A program made the translations under genes and the position numbers. The notes beneath the pieces are model-generated. The model did no database searches and was not told where the DNA came from. It saw only the letters and a list, made by a program, of their open reading frames with translations. Below, piece by piece: positions 1-9,313 of a stretch of DNA of 64,000 nucleotides; the first letter of the stretch is position 1, and the number at the start of each line of letters is the position of its first letter. The DNA comes from Nocardia jinanensis (GTDB lineage: Bacteria > Actinomycetota > Actinomycetes > Mycobacteriales > Mycobacteriaceae). The stretch is taken from the NCBI RefSeq assembly GCF_014645735.1, contig NZ_BMMH01000005.1, forward strand, positions 431,320 through 495,319. The letters run 5' to 3'.

Positions 1-687
1 CGCTTTGCCCACCGAAGCGGCGAGATCGCCGAGGTTGACGAATTGGGCGAAGTAGTGGTCGTACGTGCCGGCGGGCTGGCCGTACCCGATTTTGATAATC
101 AATCCGCCGGTGAAGAAGCTGACCACGATCGCCATCAGGTAGCCCGGTAGCACCACCAGCATGCCACCGATCAGGCGAGTTCCGACCACGAACGGAATGG
201 CTTGCAGGCCCATGGATTCGGTGGCATCGATCTCCTCGGAGATCCGCATGGCGCCGATCTCCGCGGTCATCCGGCAGCCGGCCTGGGCGGCGAACCCGAT
301 ACCGGTGATGATCGGGGCGATGACCCGGATATTGCCGAACGATCCGATAATTCCGGTCAGTGCCCCGAAACCCAGCAGATCGAAGGCCATGAACGCCTGG
401 ATCGCGACCACCGCACCGACCGCGATACCGAGAAAGAACATCAGGCTCAGCACGCCACCGTCGATGATGAGCGAACCGCTGCCCCACGCCATATCGTTCA
501 TGGTCTTGAGGGTCTGTTTGGAGTAATGGCGCACCGTCTTGGGCAGGTACACCAAGGTTTTCCAGATGAAGGTGATGATCTGCCCGAGCTCGGCCAGACT
601 GTCGAGCAGGGAGCGCCGGAGGGCGCGGAGGGCGCGGACGGCCCGTCCGGGCGGCACGAGCGGATACGGCGGGTTGTCGATACTCAT
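1..687 (-). CDS. yrbEB: YrbEB-type permease of an Mce lipid importer (3' part beyond window)
   Basis: Integral-membrane MlaE/YrbE-family permease. In Mce systems two YrbE proteins form the membrane channel of an ABC-type importer of lipids or sterols. The visible 229 residues begin MSIDNPP and contain a long amphipathic N-terminus, hydrophobic segments and the family loop around GAMRISEEIDATESMG. The gene starts at 687 inside the stop of the upstream yrbEA (ATGA overlap of 4 bp), so the two are translationally coupled. The C-terminal part lies left of position 1, where mceA-F genes would be expected by family convention. Confident of the family; the specific Mce subtype (for example Mce4 sterol uptake) cannot be decided from this fragment. 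Confidence 0.9.
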   Translation of the reverse strand, partial: MSIDNPPYPLVPPGRAVRALRALRRSLLDSLAELGQIITFIWKTLVYLPKTVRHYSKQTLKTMNDMAWGSGSLIIDGGVLSLMFFLGIAVGAVVAIQAFMAFDLLGFGALTGIIGSFGNIRVIAPIITGIGFAAQAGCRMTAEIGAMRISEEIDATESMGLQAIPFVVGTRLIGGMLVVLPGYLMAIVVSFFTGGLIIKIGYGQPAGTYDHYFAQFVNLGDLAASVGKA

Positions 688-1517
688 GCAAGCCTCGCCG
701 GGAAGAACATGTTCTGCAGCTGGCTCACGGCCAGGTTCGTCATGAAGATGCAGAAGACACTCAGCACCACCGAGGCGTTGACCGCGTTGGCCACCCCCTT
801 CGGGCCACCGGTGGCCTCGAGGCCACGCAGGCTGGCGATCGTGACCACAATGATCGCGAAGAGTAAAGCCTTGAGCACCGAGAAGAGCAAGTCGACCGGG
901 GTGGCGAAGGCGCCGAAGGACTGCCAGAAGCTGTCCGGCACCACACCGTTGACGTTCGTCGAGATGATCAGGCCCGCCGCAACGCCGGCAGCGACGATCA
1001 GAATGCACAGTGCGGGGGCGATCGCCACCATGGCGACGAAGCGCGGAACCACCAGACGCTGAACGGGATTCACTCCCATCACACGCATCGCATCGATTTC
1101 CTCACGGATGGATCGGGCGCTCAGATCGGAAGCGATGGTGGAGGCCGCGGCCCCACTCATCAGCAGCCCGGCCGCCATGGGCGCGCCCTGACTCACCACG
1201 CCCAGGCCGCTGGCGGCCCCCGCCAGCGAATTGGCGCCCACCTGGTCCATGACACCGCCGACCTGCACCGACACCTCGGCGCCGATCGGCACCGCCATCA
1301 GCAGCGCGGGCAGCGCGGTCACCTTGAACAGCTTCCACATCTGTTCGATCACCTCCCCTACCGGAAGGCGCCCAGCGAGGGTGTCGGCAACGGAGAAGCG
1401 GGCCACGTCGGCGCCGAGGCGGGCCGATCTGCCCAGGGTGGCAAGGCTTTTCAGCACGCGGGACTCGAACGAGCCACGGACGCGCTGTGCCAGCCCCCCG
1501 GATACGGAAATACTCAC
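684..1517 (-). CDS. yrbEA: YrbEA-type permease of an Mce lipid importer
   Basis: 277-aa MlaE/YrbE-family permease, normal length. After a short amphipathic N-terminus it has several hydrophobic segments and the diagnostic loop SIREEIDAMRVMGVNPVQRL followed by VVPRFVA. The C-terminus carries the family stretch around ATGGPKGVANAVN. I place the start at the GTG at 1517 because GGAGG lies 6 bases upstream; an in-frame extension to 1733 overlaps the upstream gene. It follows the aldehyde dehydrogenase gene by 52 bp on the same strand, so both may be transcribed from the operator region near 3.1 kb. With the next gene it should form the heteromeric permease of an Mce importer that delivers hydrophobic substrate to the catabolic genes of this cluster (inference). 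Confidence 0.93.
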   Translation of the reverse strand: MSISVSGGLAQRVRGSFESRVLKSLATLGRSARLGADVARFSVADTLAGRLPVGEVIEQMWKLFKVTALPALLMAVPIGAEVSVQVGGVMDQVGANSLAGAASGLGVVSQGAPMAAGLLMSGAAASTIASDLSARSIREEIDAMRVMGVNPVQRLVVPRFVAMVAIAPALCILIVAAGVAAGLIISTNVNGVVPDSFWQSFGAFATPVDLLFSVLKALLFAIIVVTIASLRGLEATGGPKGVANAVNASVVLSVFCIFMTNLAVSQLQNMFFPARLA

Positions 1518-1569
1518 TGCACACCTCCATGTGGGCAGATCGGAGCGAACGGTTTCGACGGGTGCGGAT

Positions 1570-2967
1570 TCAGCCCATGAGCCGTCGCAACACCTTCTGC
1601 ATCCCGGTGCCGTAGGGCGGATAGGCGGCGGACGGATCCGGCCGGGCCGGCTTGCGCAGCACAGCCTTGTGGTGGCTGAAGGTATCGAACCCGTGCTTGC
1701 CGTGGTAGCTGCCCATACCGGAATCACCGACACCGCCGAAGGGCAACTCCGGCACCAGCAGGTGGTACAGCAGATGGTTGACCACCACCGCCCCCGAAGA
1801 GGTCTGCTCCAGCACGGTGCGCTCGGTATCCCGAGAGGAAGTGAACAAGTAGAGGGCGAGCGGCTTCGGACGCTGGTTCACAAAGTCCACGGCCTCTCGC
1901 ACGCTGCGAACGGACAACAGCGGGAGGATGGGCCCGAAGATCTCTTCGCGCATGAGTTCGGAGTCCGGATCCGGATCCGTCACCAGCGCCGGGGTAATGG
2001 CGAGCTTGTCGCGGTTGATCACACCACCGAATTGCTCCCCGCCATGGCCGGCCAGCGCACCGGCGAGCCGATCGAGGTGACGGTCGTTGACAATATGGGT
2101 GGTGTCGTTCGCGCCGTGCGCGGACAGTTCGACGAGCAGCCGCTCCACCAGCTGCGGCCGGACCGCGTCCTCCACGAGTACATAGTCCGGCGCGATGCAG
2201 GTCTGGCCCGAGTTGATCGATTTTGCCCAGGCGATCCGGCGGGCCGCCACCTCGATATCCGCGTCGGCGGTGACGATCACCGGGCTTTTTCCACCCAGTT
2301 CCAGGGTCACCGGAGTGAGATGGTTGGCCGCTGCGGTCATCACGGCCTTGCCGACCACGGTGGAGCCGGTGAAGAAGATGTGGTCGAAGCGCTGTTCGAG
2401 CAACGCACGGTTGACTTTGCCGTCGCCGAGCACCACCCGTACGGCCTCGGGGTCGACATAGCGAGGCAGGAGACGGGCGAGCAGGGCACCCGTTTCGCCG
2501 GCGAGATCGGACGGCTTGAGCAGCACGGTGTTTCCCGCGGCCAAAGCGCTCACCAGCGGTTGCACCGTCAGCAGCAGCGGGAAGTTCCAGGTGCCCAGGA
2601 TGAGCACGGTGCCCTTGGGTTCCGGCAGGGACCACGCCTTGCCGGGCGCGGTCGCGGCGCTCACTCGCACCGGCGTGGCCCGCGCCCATTTCGCCAGCTG
2701 CGACAACGTGTGCCGGATCTCGTGCCGGACGGGCCCGATATCGGCCATAAATGTCGCCATCGGGCTGCGACCGAGATCGGCGGCGATCGCCGCCGCGATT
2801 TCGGACTCGCTTTCATCGATGAATCGAAGCAGACCTTCTAATTGCGCGGTGCGCCAGGAGAGCGGGCGAGTCCTGCCGCCGGCGAATGCGGCTCGCGCAC
2901 GCTCCACATCCGCGAGAAATTCTGGTCGGCGCGCACTTTTCGACGACGCTGCCGCGGTGGCGGTCAC
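1570..2967 (-). CDS. ALDH3-type (fatty) aldehyde dehydrogenase
   Basis: 465-aa NAD(P)-dependent aldehyde dehydrogenase, close in length and layout to class 3/fatty aldehyde dehydrogenases. It would oxidise an aldehyde to a carboxylate that can then be CoA-activated. Seen in the sequence: the cofactor loop FFTGSTVVG (about 198-206), the general-base glutamate in TLELGGKSP (Glu223) and the catalytic cysteine in INSGQTCIAP (Cys257), plus the late PFGGVGDSGMG stretch. All key residues are present. It is the first gene of the leftward unit that continues into yrbEA/yrbEB. Two copies of the cluster operator (3060-3080 and 3129-3149) lie between it and the divergent enoyl-CoA isomerase gene. The substrate is unknown; context suggests an aldehyde released by oxidative cleavage. 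Confidence 0.92.
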   Translation of the reverse strand: MTATAAASSKSARRPEFLADVERARAAFAGGRTRPLSWRTAQLEGLLRFIDESESEIAAAIAADLGRSPMATFMADIGPVRHEIRHTLSQLAKWARATPVRVSAATAPGKAWSLPEPKGTVLILGTWNFPLLLTVQPLVSALAAGNTVLLKPSDLAGETGALLARLLPRYVDPEAVRVVLGDGKVNRALLEQRFDHIFFTGSTVVGKAVMTAAANHLTPVTLELGGKSPVIVTADADIEVAARRIAWAKSINSGQTCIAPDYVLVEDAVRPQLVERLLVELSAHGANDTTHIVNDRHLDRLAGALAGHGGEQFGGVINRDKLAITPALVTDPDPDSELMREEIFGPILPLLSVRSVREAVDFVNQRPKPLALYLFTSSRDTERTVLEQTSSGAVVVNHLLYHLLVPELPFGGVGDSGMGSYHGKHGFDTFSHHKAVLRKPARPDPSAAYPPYGTGMQKVLRRLMG

Positions 2968-3059
2968 TGTCCGGCCTCCACGTGATCGGGGGCTGCCGGA
3001 GTTGTCTCAGCGGTACGAAAAAAGGCCGCGAGACCAGGAGTAATGCGGAACATGACGAG

Positions 3060-3080
3060 AACCATACATAGTGTTCATAT
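3060..3080. promoter_or_regulatory. Cluster operator, copy 1
   Basis: Imperfect 21-bp inverted repeat centred on TAG (3069-3071) with left half-site AACCATACA. It belongs to the family of eight palindromes described in the findings. It lies about 100 bp upstream of the aldehyde dehydrogenase start and would act on the leftward unit. Confidence 0.65.
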
Positions 3081-3128
3081 GTAATGTCAATCACTTTCTT
3101 TACGGACACCCCTGACCCTTCCGGCGTG

Positions 3129-3149
3129 CCATGAACACGTTGTATATAT
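3129..3149. promoter_or_regulatory. Cluster operator, copy 2
   Basis: Palindrome centred on CGT (3138-3140) with half-sites CCATGAACA and TGTATATAT. It sits 28 bp before the start of the rightward enoyl-CoA isomerase/hydratase gene and covers the AT-rich TATATATA stretch likely to be its -10 region, as expected for a repressor site. Confidence 0.65.
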
Positions 3150-3176
3150 ATACCGTCTGCCTTAGTATGCCGCGGC

Positions 3177-3992
3177 ATGAATGAATGGGATTTAATTTCT
3201 CGGACAGAAGTACTCGAAATCCGTCGATCAGCTGCGGCCGCGGCTTTGATCCTGGCGCGGCCGGGGGCACTGAATGCGTTCGATCTCGCGCTTCAACAGG
3301 AATTGCGTGCGGCCACCGACTGGGCCGCGACAGAGGATTCGGTGCGCTGCGTCGTGCTGACCGGGGCGGGCCGGGCGTTTTCGGCCGGTGCGGATCTGTC
3401 GCTGGAGGAGATGTCCCCGGAGCTCCGGCTGTCACCGCGCACCGAGGAGGAGCTGCGGATGCGGTACAACCCCACCGTGCGCACGCTCCGCAGTATGCCC
3501 AAACCTGTGATCGCCGCGATCAACGGCGCCGCCGTCGGCGCCGGCTGTGCACTGGCACTGGCGTGCGATCAGCTCATCGCGGCCCGATCGGCCTCCTTCA
3601 CACTGGCTTTCGCCAAGGTCGGGCTGACGCTGGATGCCGGAGCGTCGATGCTTCTGGGTGCCCGTGTCGGACTGGGGCGGGCCGGCCGGATGGCATTGCT
3701 GGCCGAGCGCATCGACGCGGAAACCGCGCTGAGCTGGGGCATGGTCGACGAGGTCGTGGCAGACGAGGAGTTGAACGACCGAGCGTCCGAACTCGCCCTG
3801 CGCCTGGCCGCCGGCCCGACCGCGGCTTTCGCGGCGACCAAGCGCAGTTTGAACACCGCCCTGCTTCCCCAGTTGGACGCCGCGTTCGAGAGCGAGGTCG
3901 AGGGGCAGACCCGGCTGGTCGATTCCCGGGACTTCAGGGAAGGCGTGGCGGCTTTCGCCGCACGGCGGCCTCCGGTTTTCGAAGGCCGCTGA
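3177..3992 (+). CDS. PaaG-like enoyl-CoA isomerase/hydratase
   Basis: 271-aa crotonase-fold protein of normal length acting on a CoA thioester. The oxyanion-hole segments are GRAFSAGADLS (about 65-75) and NGAAVGAGCALALAC (about 116-130). In place of the two glutamates of classical enoyl-CoA hydratase it has VGLTLDAGAS with Asp153, the pattern of PaaG-type isomerases. I therefore favour isomerase or atypical hydratase activity over classical hydration (inference). The ATG at 3177 follows operator copy 2 closely, giving a very short leader with no clear ribosome-binding site. Single-gene rightward unit, convergent with the hydrolase at 4011 and separated from it by a strong hairpin. Confidence 0.88.
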   Translation: MNEWDLISRTEVLEIRRSAAAAALILARPGALNAFDLALQQELRAATDWAATEDSVRCVVLTGAGRAFSAGADLSLEEMSPELRLSPRTEEELRMRYNPTVRTLRSMPKPVIAAINGAAVGAGCALALACDQLIAARSASFTLAFAKVGLTLDAGASMLLGARVGLGRAGRMALLAERIDAETALSWGMVDEVVADEELNDRASELALRLAAGPTAAFAATKRSLNTALLPQLDAAFESEVEGQTRLVDSRDFREGVAAFAARRPPVFEGR

Positions 3993-3999
3993 CAGACCG

Positions 4000-4025
4000 G
4001 GCGGTGCCGGTCAGCCGGCACCGCC
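4000..4025. terminator. Bidirectional hairpin between convergent genes
   Basis: Perfect 11-bp stem (GGCGGTGCCGG with its complement) around a TCAG loop. The loop contains the hydrolase stop codon read from the minus strand. It lies between the convergent genes ending at 3992 and 4011. There is no T-tract, which is common for GC-rich actinobacterial hairpins. Confidence 0.6.
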
Positions 4026-4823
4026 GCCAACGGCGCGCAGCAGCGCGATATCGAACTCGTCGGCCGCTTCCAGCATCGGGTAGTGGCCGGTGTCGAACTC
4101 GACCAGCGTGGTGGCGAGCCGCTCGTGCAACCAGCGCGCACCGCGTACCGAAAGCGCCGGGTCGGCGGTACCGATGATCTGGGTCACCGGAACCCGTACG
4201 CCGTCGAGGATATGCACCTGGTCGGTGCACAAAAGCGTCCGCATAGCGGCACAGGCCGCCCAGCTCGGGGTCTGCAGCGATATACGATGCAGCCAATCGA
4301 GCAGATGCGTAGCCGGTTTCTCTTTGAACGGATCACCGACAGCGCTGCGCCGCAACGTGACCCGGTCGTTGTGCTCGGCGGTGAGAATGGTGTTCAGCGG
4401 TCCCTCGGCGGGTACGCCGAACGGGAAGGCCTCGGTTCGGGAGGCGGCGACGCCGTTGGAGGCCACCAAGACCGCCCGCTCGACCATCGCCGGGCGATCG
4501 TACGCGAGGCGCAGCGCGACCATACCGCCGAGCGACCAGCCCACCACCGCCGCCTGGGGCACCCTGAAGGCGGCCAGTACATCGGCGGCATCGGCGGCGA
4601 GCGAGTCGATCTCGTAGCCCCCCAGCGGGGCCTCGGAACCGCCGTGCCCGCGCAGATCCATCGCCAGCACCCGGTGTCCGGATTCGGCCAGCACCCGGAT
4701 CTGGCGATCCCAGACCGCACTGCTCAGGCTCCAGCCGTGGATCAGCAGCACCGGCCGGCCGGTTCCCAATGCCAGGACGTTGATACGTACACCGTCGCGC
4801 ATTTCGATGAGACGTTCGGACAT
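4011..4823 (-). CDS. Alpha/beta hydrolase
   Basis: 270-aa alpha/beta-hydrolase-fold enzyme without a signal peptide. The oxyanion/HGW turn LLIHGWSLSS is at about 26-35, DLRGHGGSE follows, the nucleophile elbow GWSLGG contains Ser97, and the acid and histidine are in GTADPALS and DTGHYPML near the C-terminus. The complete triad implies an active esterase, thioesterase or C-C bond hydrolase. The ATG at 4823 is chosen because GAGAGG lies just upstream; the longer in-frame extension is not needed. It is the last gene of the thiolase - FadB-like - hydrolase unit (79 bp after the previous gene) and so is probably controlled by the operator at 8423-8443. The substrate is not evident. Confidence 0.88.
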   Translation of the reverse strand: MSERLIEMRDGVRINVLALGTGRPVLLIHGWSLSSAVWDRQIRVLAESGHRVLAMDLRGHGGSEAPLGGYEIDSLAADAADVLAAFRVPQAAVVGWSLGGMVALRLAYDRPAMVERAVLVASNGVAASRTEAFPFGVPAEGPLNTILTAEHNDRVTLRRSAVGDPFKEKPATHLLDWLHRISLQTPSWAACAAMRTLLCTDQVHILDGVRVPVTQIIGTADPALSVRGARWLHERLATTLVEFDTGHYPMLEAADEFDIALLRAVGGGAG

Positions 4824-4902
4824 GTTTCCTCTCGCTCCGACAAGGTGGTGGGGTCGCCCGGAACCCGGGCAACCCACCATGAGGATCGGTGGCGCACACC
4901 GG

Positions 4903-7101
4903 TCAGGACAGGGCAGACACCTGGTCGCGGTGCGCGGCCGCGAGAGTGCCGCCGGCGCGAGCGAGCGCGACCAGCGACGGCGGCGGGGCGAAACGGTCAC
5001 CGTAGCCGGCCGCCAGTTCCTCGGCACGCCGGACGAATCCGGCCACCCCGCCGGCGTAGCCGTCGATGTACTGCAGCACACCCCCGGTCCAGCCCGGGTA
5101 GCCGATGCCGAGCAGAGATCCGATGTTGGCGTCGGGCACCGACTCGAGCACACCCTCGTCGAGGCACTTCACCGATTCGATCGCCTCCACGAACAGCAGG
5201 CGTTCCTTCAGGTCGATGAAGGCAACGTCGGCGCGCGAGGAGCCGAACGCTTCCCGCAGCCCCGGCCACAGCCGCGTCCGGGCACCGTCCGCGTACTCGT
5301 AGAACCCGCTGCCCGCCAAACGGCCGGCCCGGCCGAATTCACCGAGCATGCGGTCCAGAACGGCTTCGGCCGGATGGGGATTCCAGGTGCCGCCCGCCGC
5401 CTCTGCGGCAGCACGGGAGGCATCGCGCACCCGGCGCAGCAGCTCCAGATTGAGTTCATCGGCAAGTTGCAGCGCCGGGGCCGGGTAACCGGCCTGCGTG
5501 GTCGCCTGTTCGATCACCGGTGCGGGCACGCCTTCGCCGAGCATGGCCAGCGCCTCGTTGACGAAGGTGCCGATCACCCGGCTGGTGAAGAAGCCCCTGC
5601 TGTCGTTGACCACGATCGGCGTCTTGCCGATCACCCGAGCAAGGTCCAATGCCCGCGACAGGGTTTCGGCGGAGGTCCGCTCGCCCTTGATGATCTCCAG
5701 CAGTGGCATGCGGTCCACCGGGCTGAAGAAATGCAGGCCGATGAAGCGGTCCGGAGCCGAGACGTTTGCGGCGAGACCGGTGATGGGCAAGGTCGAGGTA
5801 TTCGACCCGATCACGGCGTCGGGTGCCAGTAGTGGTTCGATCTCACGCAATACGTCGGCCTTGAGCGACGGGTCCTCGAAGACCGCCTCGATCACCAGGT
5901 CGGCGCCGGTTGCCGCCGCGGCCTCGGTGGCCGGCGTGATCCGCGCGAGCACCTCGTCCCGCGTCTGCGCGCTGATCTGCCCGGCTTTCACGCGCTTGTC
6001 GAGCACCCGCTGCGCGTAGCCCTTGCCCCGCTCGGCGGCTTCGGGCGTCACATCCTTCAGCACCACCTCGACACCGGAGACCGCGCACTGGTAGGCGATG
6101 CCCGCGCCCATCATGCCCGCGCCGAGCACGATCGCCTTGTGCGGCGACCACGGCTCCCGAGCGGCGTCCCGGCCGCGCGGACCGGTCACAACCTGCAGGT
6201 CGAAGAAGTTGGCCTGGATCATGTTCTTCGCGATCTGCCCGGTGGCCAGATCGAGGAAGTACCTGGCCTCGATCGCCAGCGCACTGTCGACATCGACCTG
6301 CGCGCCCTCGACCGCCGCGGCGAGGATGTGCTCCCGCGCCGGCGCGGGAGCACCCTTGGTCTGTGCACGCAGCGTCGCGGCCAGCGCGGGCAGCGCGGCG
6401 TGCAGCGGCGCGCTGCGATCACCGGGTGCCCCGCCGGGGATCCGGAATCCCTCGCTGTCCCATGGCTGGTGGGCGCCGGGATGCTCGTGGATCCAGGCGG
6501 TCGCCGCCGGAAGCAGGTCTACGGCGGTCGCCACCGTCGCGTCGACGAGGCCGAGCTCCAGTGCATCGGCCACGGTGTGCTTCTTGCCGGTCAGCAGCAC
6601 ATCGCGCAACGCCACCTGTACCCCGAGCACGCGGACCGTACGAACCACACCGCCGGCACCGGGAAGCAGGCCCAGCGTGACCTCGGGCAGGCCCAGCCGC
6701 ACGCCGGGCGCGTCGACCACGATCCGGTGGTGTGCGGCCAGGGCGAGCTCCAGGCCACCGCCCAGCGCCGATCCGTTGATCGCGGCCACGACCGGGACCG
6801 GCAACTTCTCGAGTCGCCGCAGCAGCGAGCTGTTGCGCTGAACGAATGTGGCGAACTCGTCGATCCGGTCGCGGCGCGCGGCCCGCAGGTCGTTCAGATC
6901 GCCGCCGGCGAAGAAGGTCTTCTTGGCCGAGGTGAGGATCACCCCGGCCACCTCCCCGTCGTTCTCGAGGGCGTCGAGTTCAGCGGCGAGAGATTCCACG
7001 AACAGCGAATTCATGGTGTTGACCCGCTGGTTCGGGTCGTCGATGGTCAGCGTGACGATTCCGGCGGGATCGCGCGTGACGTGAATGGCGCTGGTGCTCA
7101 T
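4903..7101 (-). CDS. fadB: FadB-like bifunctional enoyl-CoA hydratase / 3-hydroxyacyl-CoA dehydrogenase
   Basis: 732-aa multifunctional beta-oxidation enzyme of usual length. The N-terminal crotonase domain (about 1-200) carries SALGGGLELALAA and GLPEVTLGLLPGAGG, with the glutamate of a true hydratase. The 3-hydroxyacyl-CoA dehydrogenase part begins with the NAD loop VLGAGMMGAGIAYQ (about 325), has the catalytic histidine in GLHFFSPVDRMPLLEI, and ends with the helical C-terminal domain. It performs hydration of trans-2-enoyl-CoA and oxidation of the 3-hydroxyacyl-CoA; the thiolase encoded 34 bp upstream completes the cycle. Starts ATG at 7101. Same leftward operon as the thiolase and the hydrolase. 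Cytosolic. Confidence 0.94.
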   Translation of the reverse strand: MSTSAIHVTRDPAGIVTLTIDDPNQRVNTMNSLFVESLAAELDALENDGEVAGVILTSAKKTFFAGGDLNDLRAARRDRIDEFATFVQRNSSLLRRLEKLPVPVVAAINGSALGGGLELALAAHHRIVVDAPGVRLGLPEVTLGLLPGAGGVVRTVRVLGVQVALRDVLLTGKKHTVADALELGLVDATVATAVDLLPAATAWIHEHPGAHQPWDSEGFRIPGGAPGDRSAPLHAALPALAATLRAQTKGAPAPAREHILAAAVEGAQVDVDSALAIEARYFLDLATGQIAKNMIQANFFDLQVVTGPRGRDAAREPWSPHKAIVLGAGMMGAGIAYQCAVSGVEVVLKDVTPEAAERGKGYAQRVLDKRVKAGQISAQTRDEVLARITPATEAAAATGADLVIEAVFEDPSLKADVLREIEPLLAPDAVIGSNTSTLPITGLAANVSAPDRFIGLHFFSPVDRMPLLEIIKGERTSAETLSRALDLARVIGKTPIVVNDSRGFFTSRVIGTFVNEALAMLGEGVPAPVIEQATTQAGYPAPALQLADELNLELLRRVRDASRAAAEAAGGTWNPHPAEAVLDRMLGEFGRAGRLAGSGFYEYADGARTRLWPGLREAFGSSRADVAFIDLKERLLFVEAIESVKCLDEGVLESVPDANIGSLLGIGYPGWTGGVLQYIDGYAGGVAGFVRRAEELAAGYGDRFAPPPSLVALARAGGTLAAAHRDQVSALS

Positions 7102-7135
7102 AGATTTCGATGTCCTTTCCGAAAAGCTCGGCGGG

Positions 7136-8353
<1,218 letters not shown>

Positions 8354-8422
8354 GAGGACTCCTCTGTCGATCGGTTGTTCGCGGGTGCCAGTTCGATCAG
8401 GCACTTTCGGAACATACAATTC

Positions 8423-8443
8423 GTCTGAACACGTTGTCTAGTC
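8423..8443. promoter_or_regulatory. Cluster operator, copy 3
   Basis: 21-bp inverted repeat with half-sites GTCTGAACA and GACTAGACA around CGT, one of the best matches to the cluster consensus. It lies between the nitroreductase stop (8455) and the thiolase start (8353), so it should control the thiolase operon. Confidence 0.75.
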
Positions 8444-8454
8444 TCGCCGGATGT

Positions 8455-9171
8455 TCAGTTGCCCACGAACGTCACCAGTTCCCCGAGCCCCTGCCGCTCG
8501 GTGCGATAACCGTTCGCCGGATGACCGCTGTCGGCATACCCGAAGGAGATTCCGAGCAGCACCTGACGTTCAGGGGGAAGATCGAAGTGCCGCCGGATGA
8601 GCGGCGCCTGGGTCGCCAGCGCGGCCTGCGGAATCGTCGCGATCCCACGGCTGTGTGCCGCGAGAACGAAGTTGGACACGAAAATCCCGGAATCCACGGC
8701 ACCGTAGGCGCCCAGCGCCCGTTCCGTTGTCACGATCGCGACATGCGGGGCATCGAAGAGATCGAAGTTCCGCAGCGTCTGCTCACCCGAGGCGACCCGG
8801 TCACTCTTGTCGATACCGAGGCTGGCGTAGAGCTGCCAACCGCTGATCCGGCGGCGCTCACGGTAGACGCCCTCATAGGACTCCGGGAAGGCGATATCGG
8901 GCGCGGCATCCGGGCCTGCGGCGACTGCGGAGCGCAGCGCTTCCCGCAACCGCTCGGTGCCGGCCCCCTCCGTCACGTGCACATGCCAGGGCTGGGTGTT
9001 GCACCACGACGGAGACCGGCGGGCCAGGTCGAGGATCCGGGTGATCTCGGAGCGCGGGACCGGCTCCGGAGTGAACGCACGGCAACTCCAGCGGGAGCGC
9101 AGCATGCGCTCGAGCGCATCGGTGGCCGCGTCATCCGGGGCGAGAACGGTGGCATCGAGCATTTCAGGCAT
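8455..9171 (-). CDS. Nitroreductase-family FMN flavoprotein
   Basis: 238-aa member of the nitroreductase/flavin-reductase fold. It has the FMN phosphate-binding start RSRWSCRAF (about 25-33), RSPSWCNTQPWH (about 51-62) and the late GISFGYAD glycine-containing turn. Family members use NAD(P)H to reduce nitro, quinone or enone groups. Here it is divergent from the DUF2236 gene, with an operator copy between them at 9248-9268, so it is probably co-regulated and may reduce an enone or supply reduced flavin to an oxygenase (inference). Start ATG at 9171. Its stop is 102 bp from the thiolase start, so it could also be the upstream gene of that unit. Confidence 0.85.
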   Translation of the reverse strand: MPEMLDATVLAPDDAATDALERMLRSRWSCRAFTPEPVPRSEITRILDLARRSPSWCNTQPWHVHVTEGAGTERLREALRSAVAAGPDAAPDIAFPESYEGVYRERRRISGWQLYASLGIDKSDRVASGEQTLRNFDLFDAPHVAIVTTERALGAYGAVDSGIFVSNFVLAAHSRGIATIPQAALATQAPLIRRHFDLPPERQVLLGISFGYADSGHPANGYRTERQGLGELVTFVGN

Positions 9172-9247
9172 GGGATTTCCTCACCGGGCGGCGACAATAT
9201 CGGGCGCTCGCGCCGGCGATTCGGCAAAATGCGAGGCCAGACATTGA

Positions 9248-9268
9248 GTGTAGACATAGTGTCTAGTT
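9248..9268. promoter_or_regulatory. Cluster operator, copy 4 (perfect core)
   Basis: The central 15 bp (9251-9265) form a perfect palindrome, TAGACA-TAG-TGTCTA. It lies between the divergent nitroreductase (start 9171) and DUF2236 (start 9314) genes and can serve both directions. Confidence 0.8.
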
Positions 9269-9313
9269 GAGTCTACCCTCGCTGTAACGGCAGTCACAAC
9301 GAGGAGATTGACT

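Noticed and set aside
1231..2841. 536-aa open frame on the plus strand
   Set aside because: It lies antisense to the intact aldehyde dehydrogenase, has no family sequence and is an artefact of high GC content.
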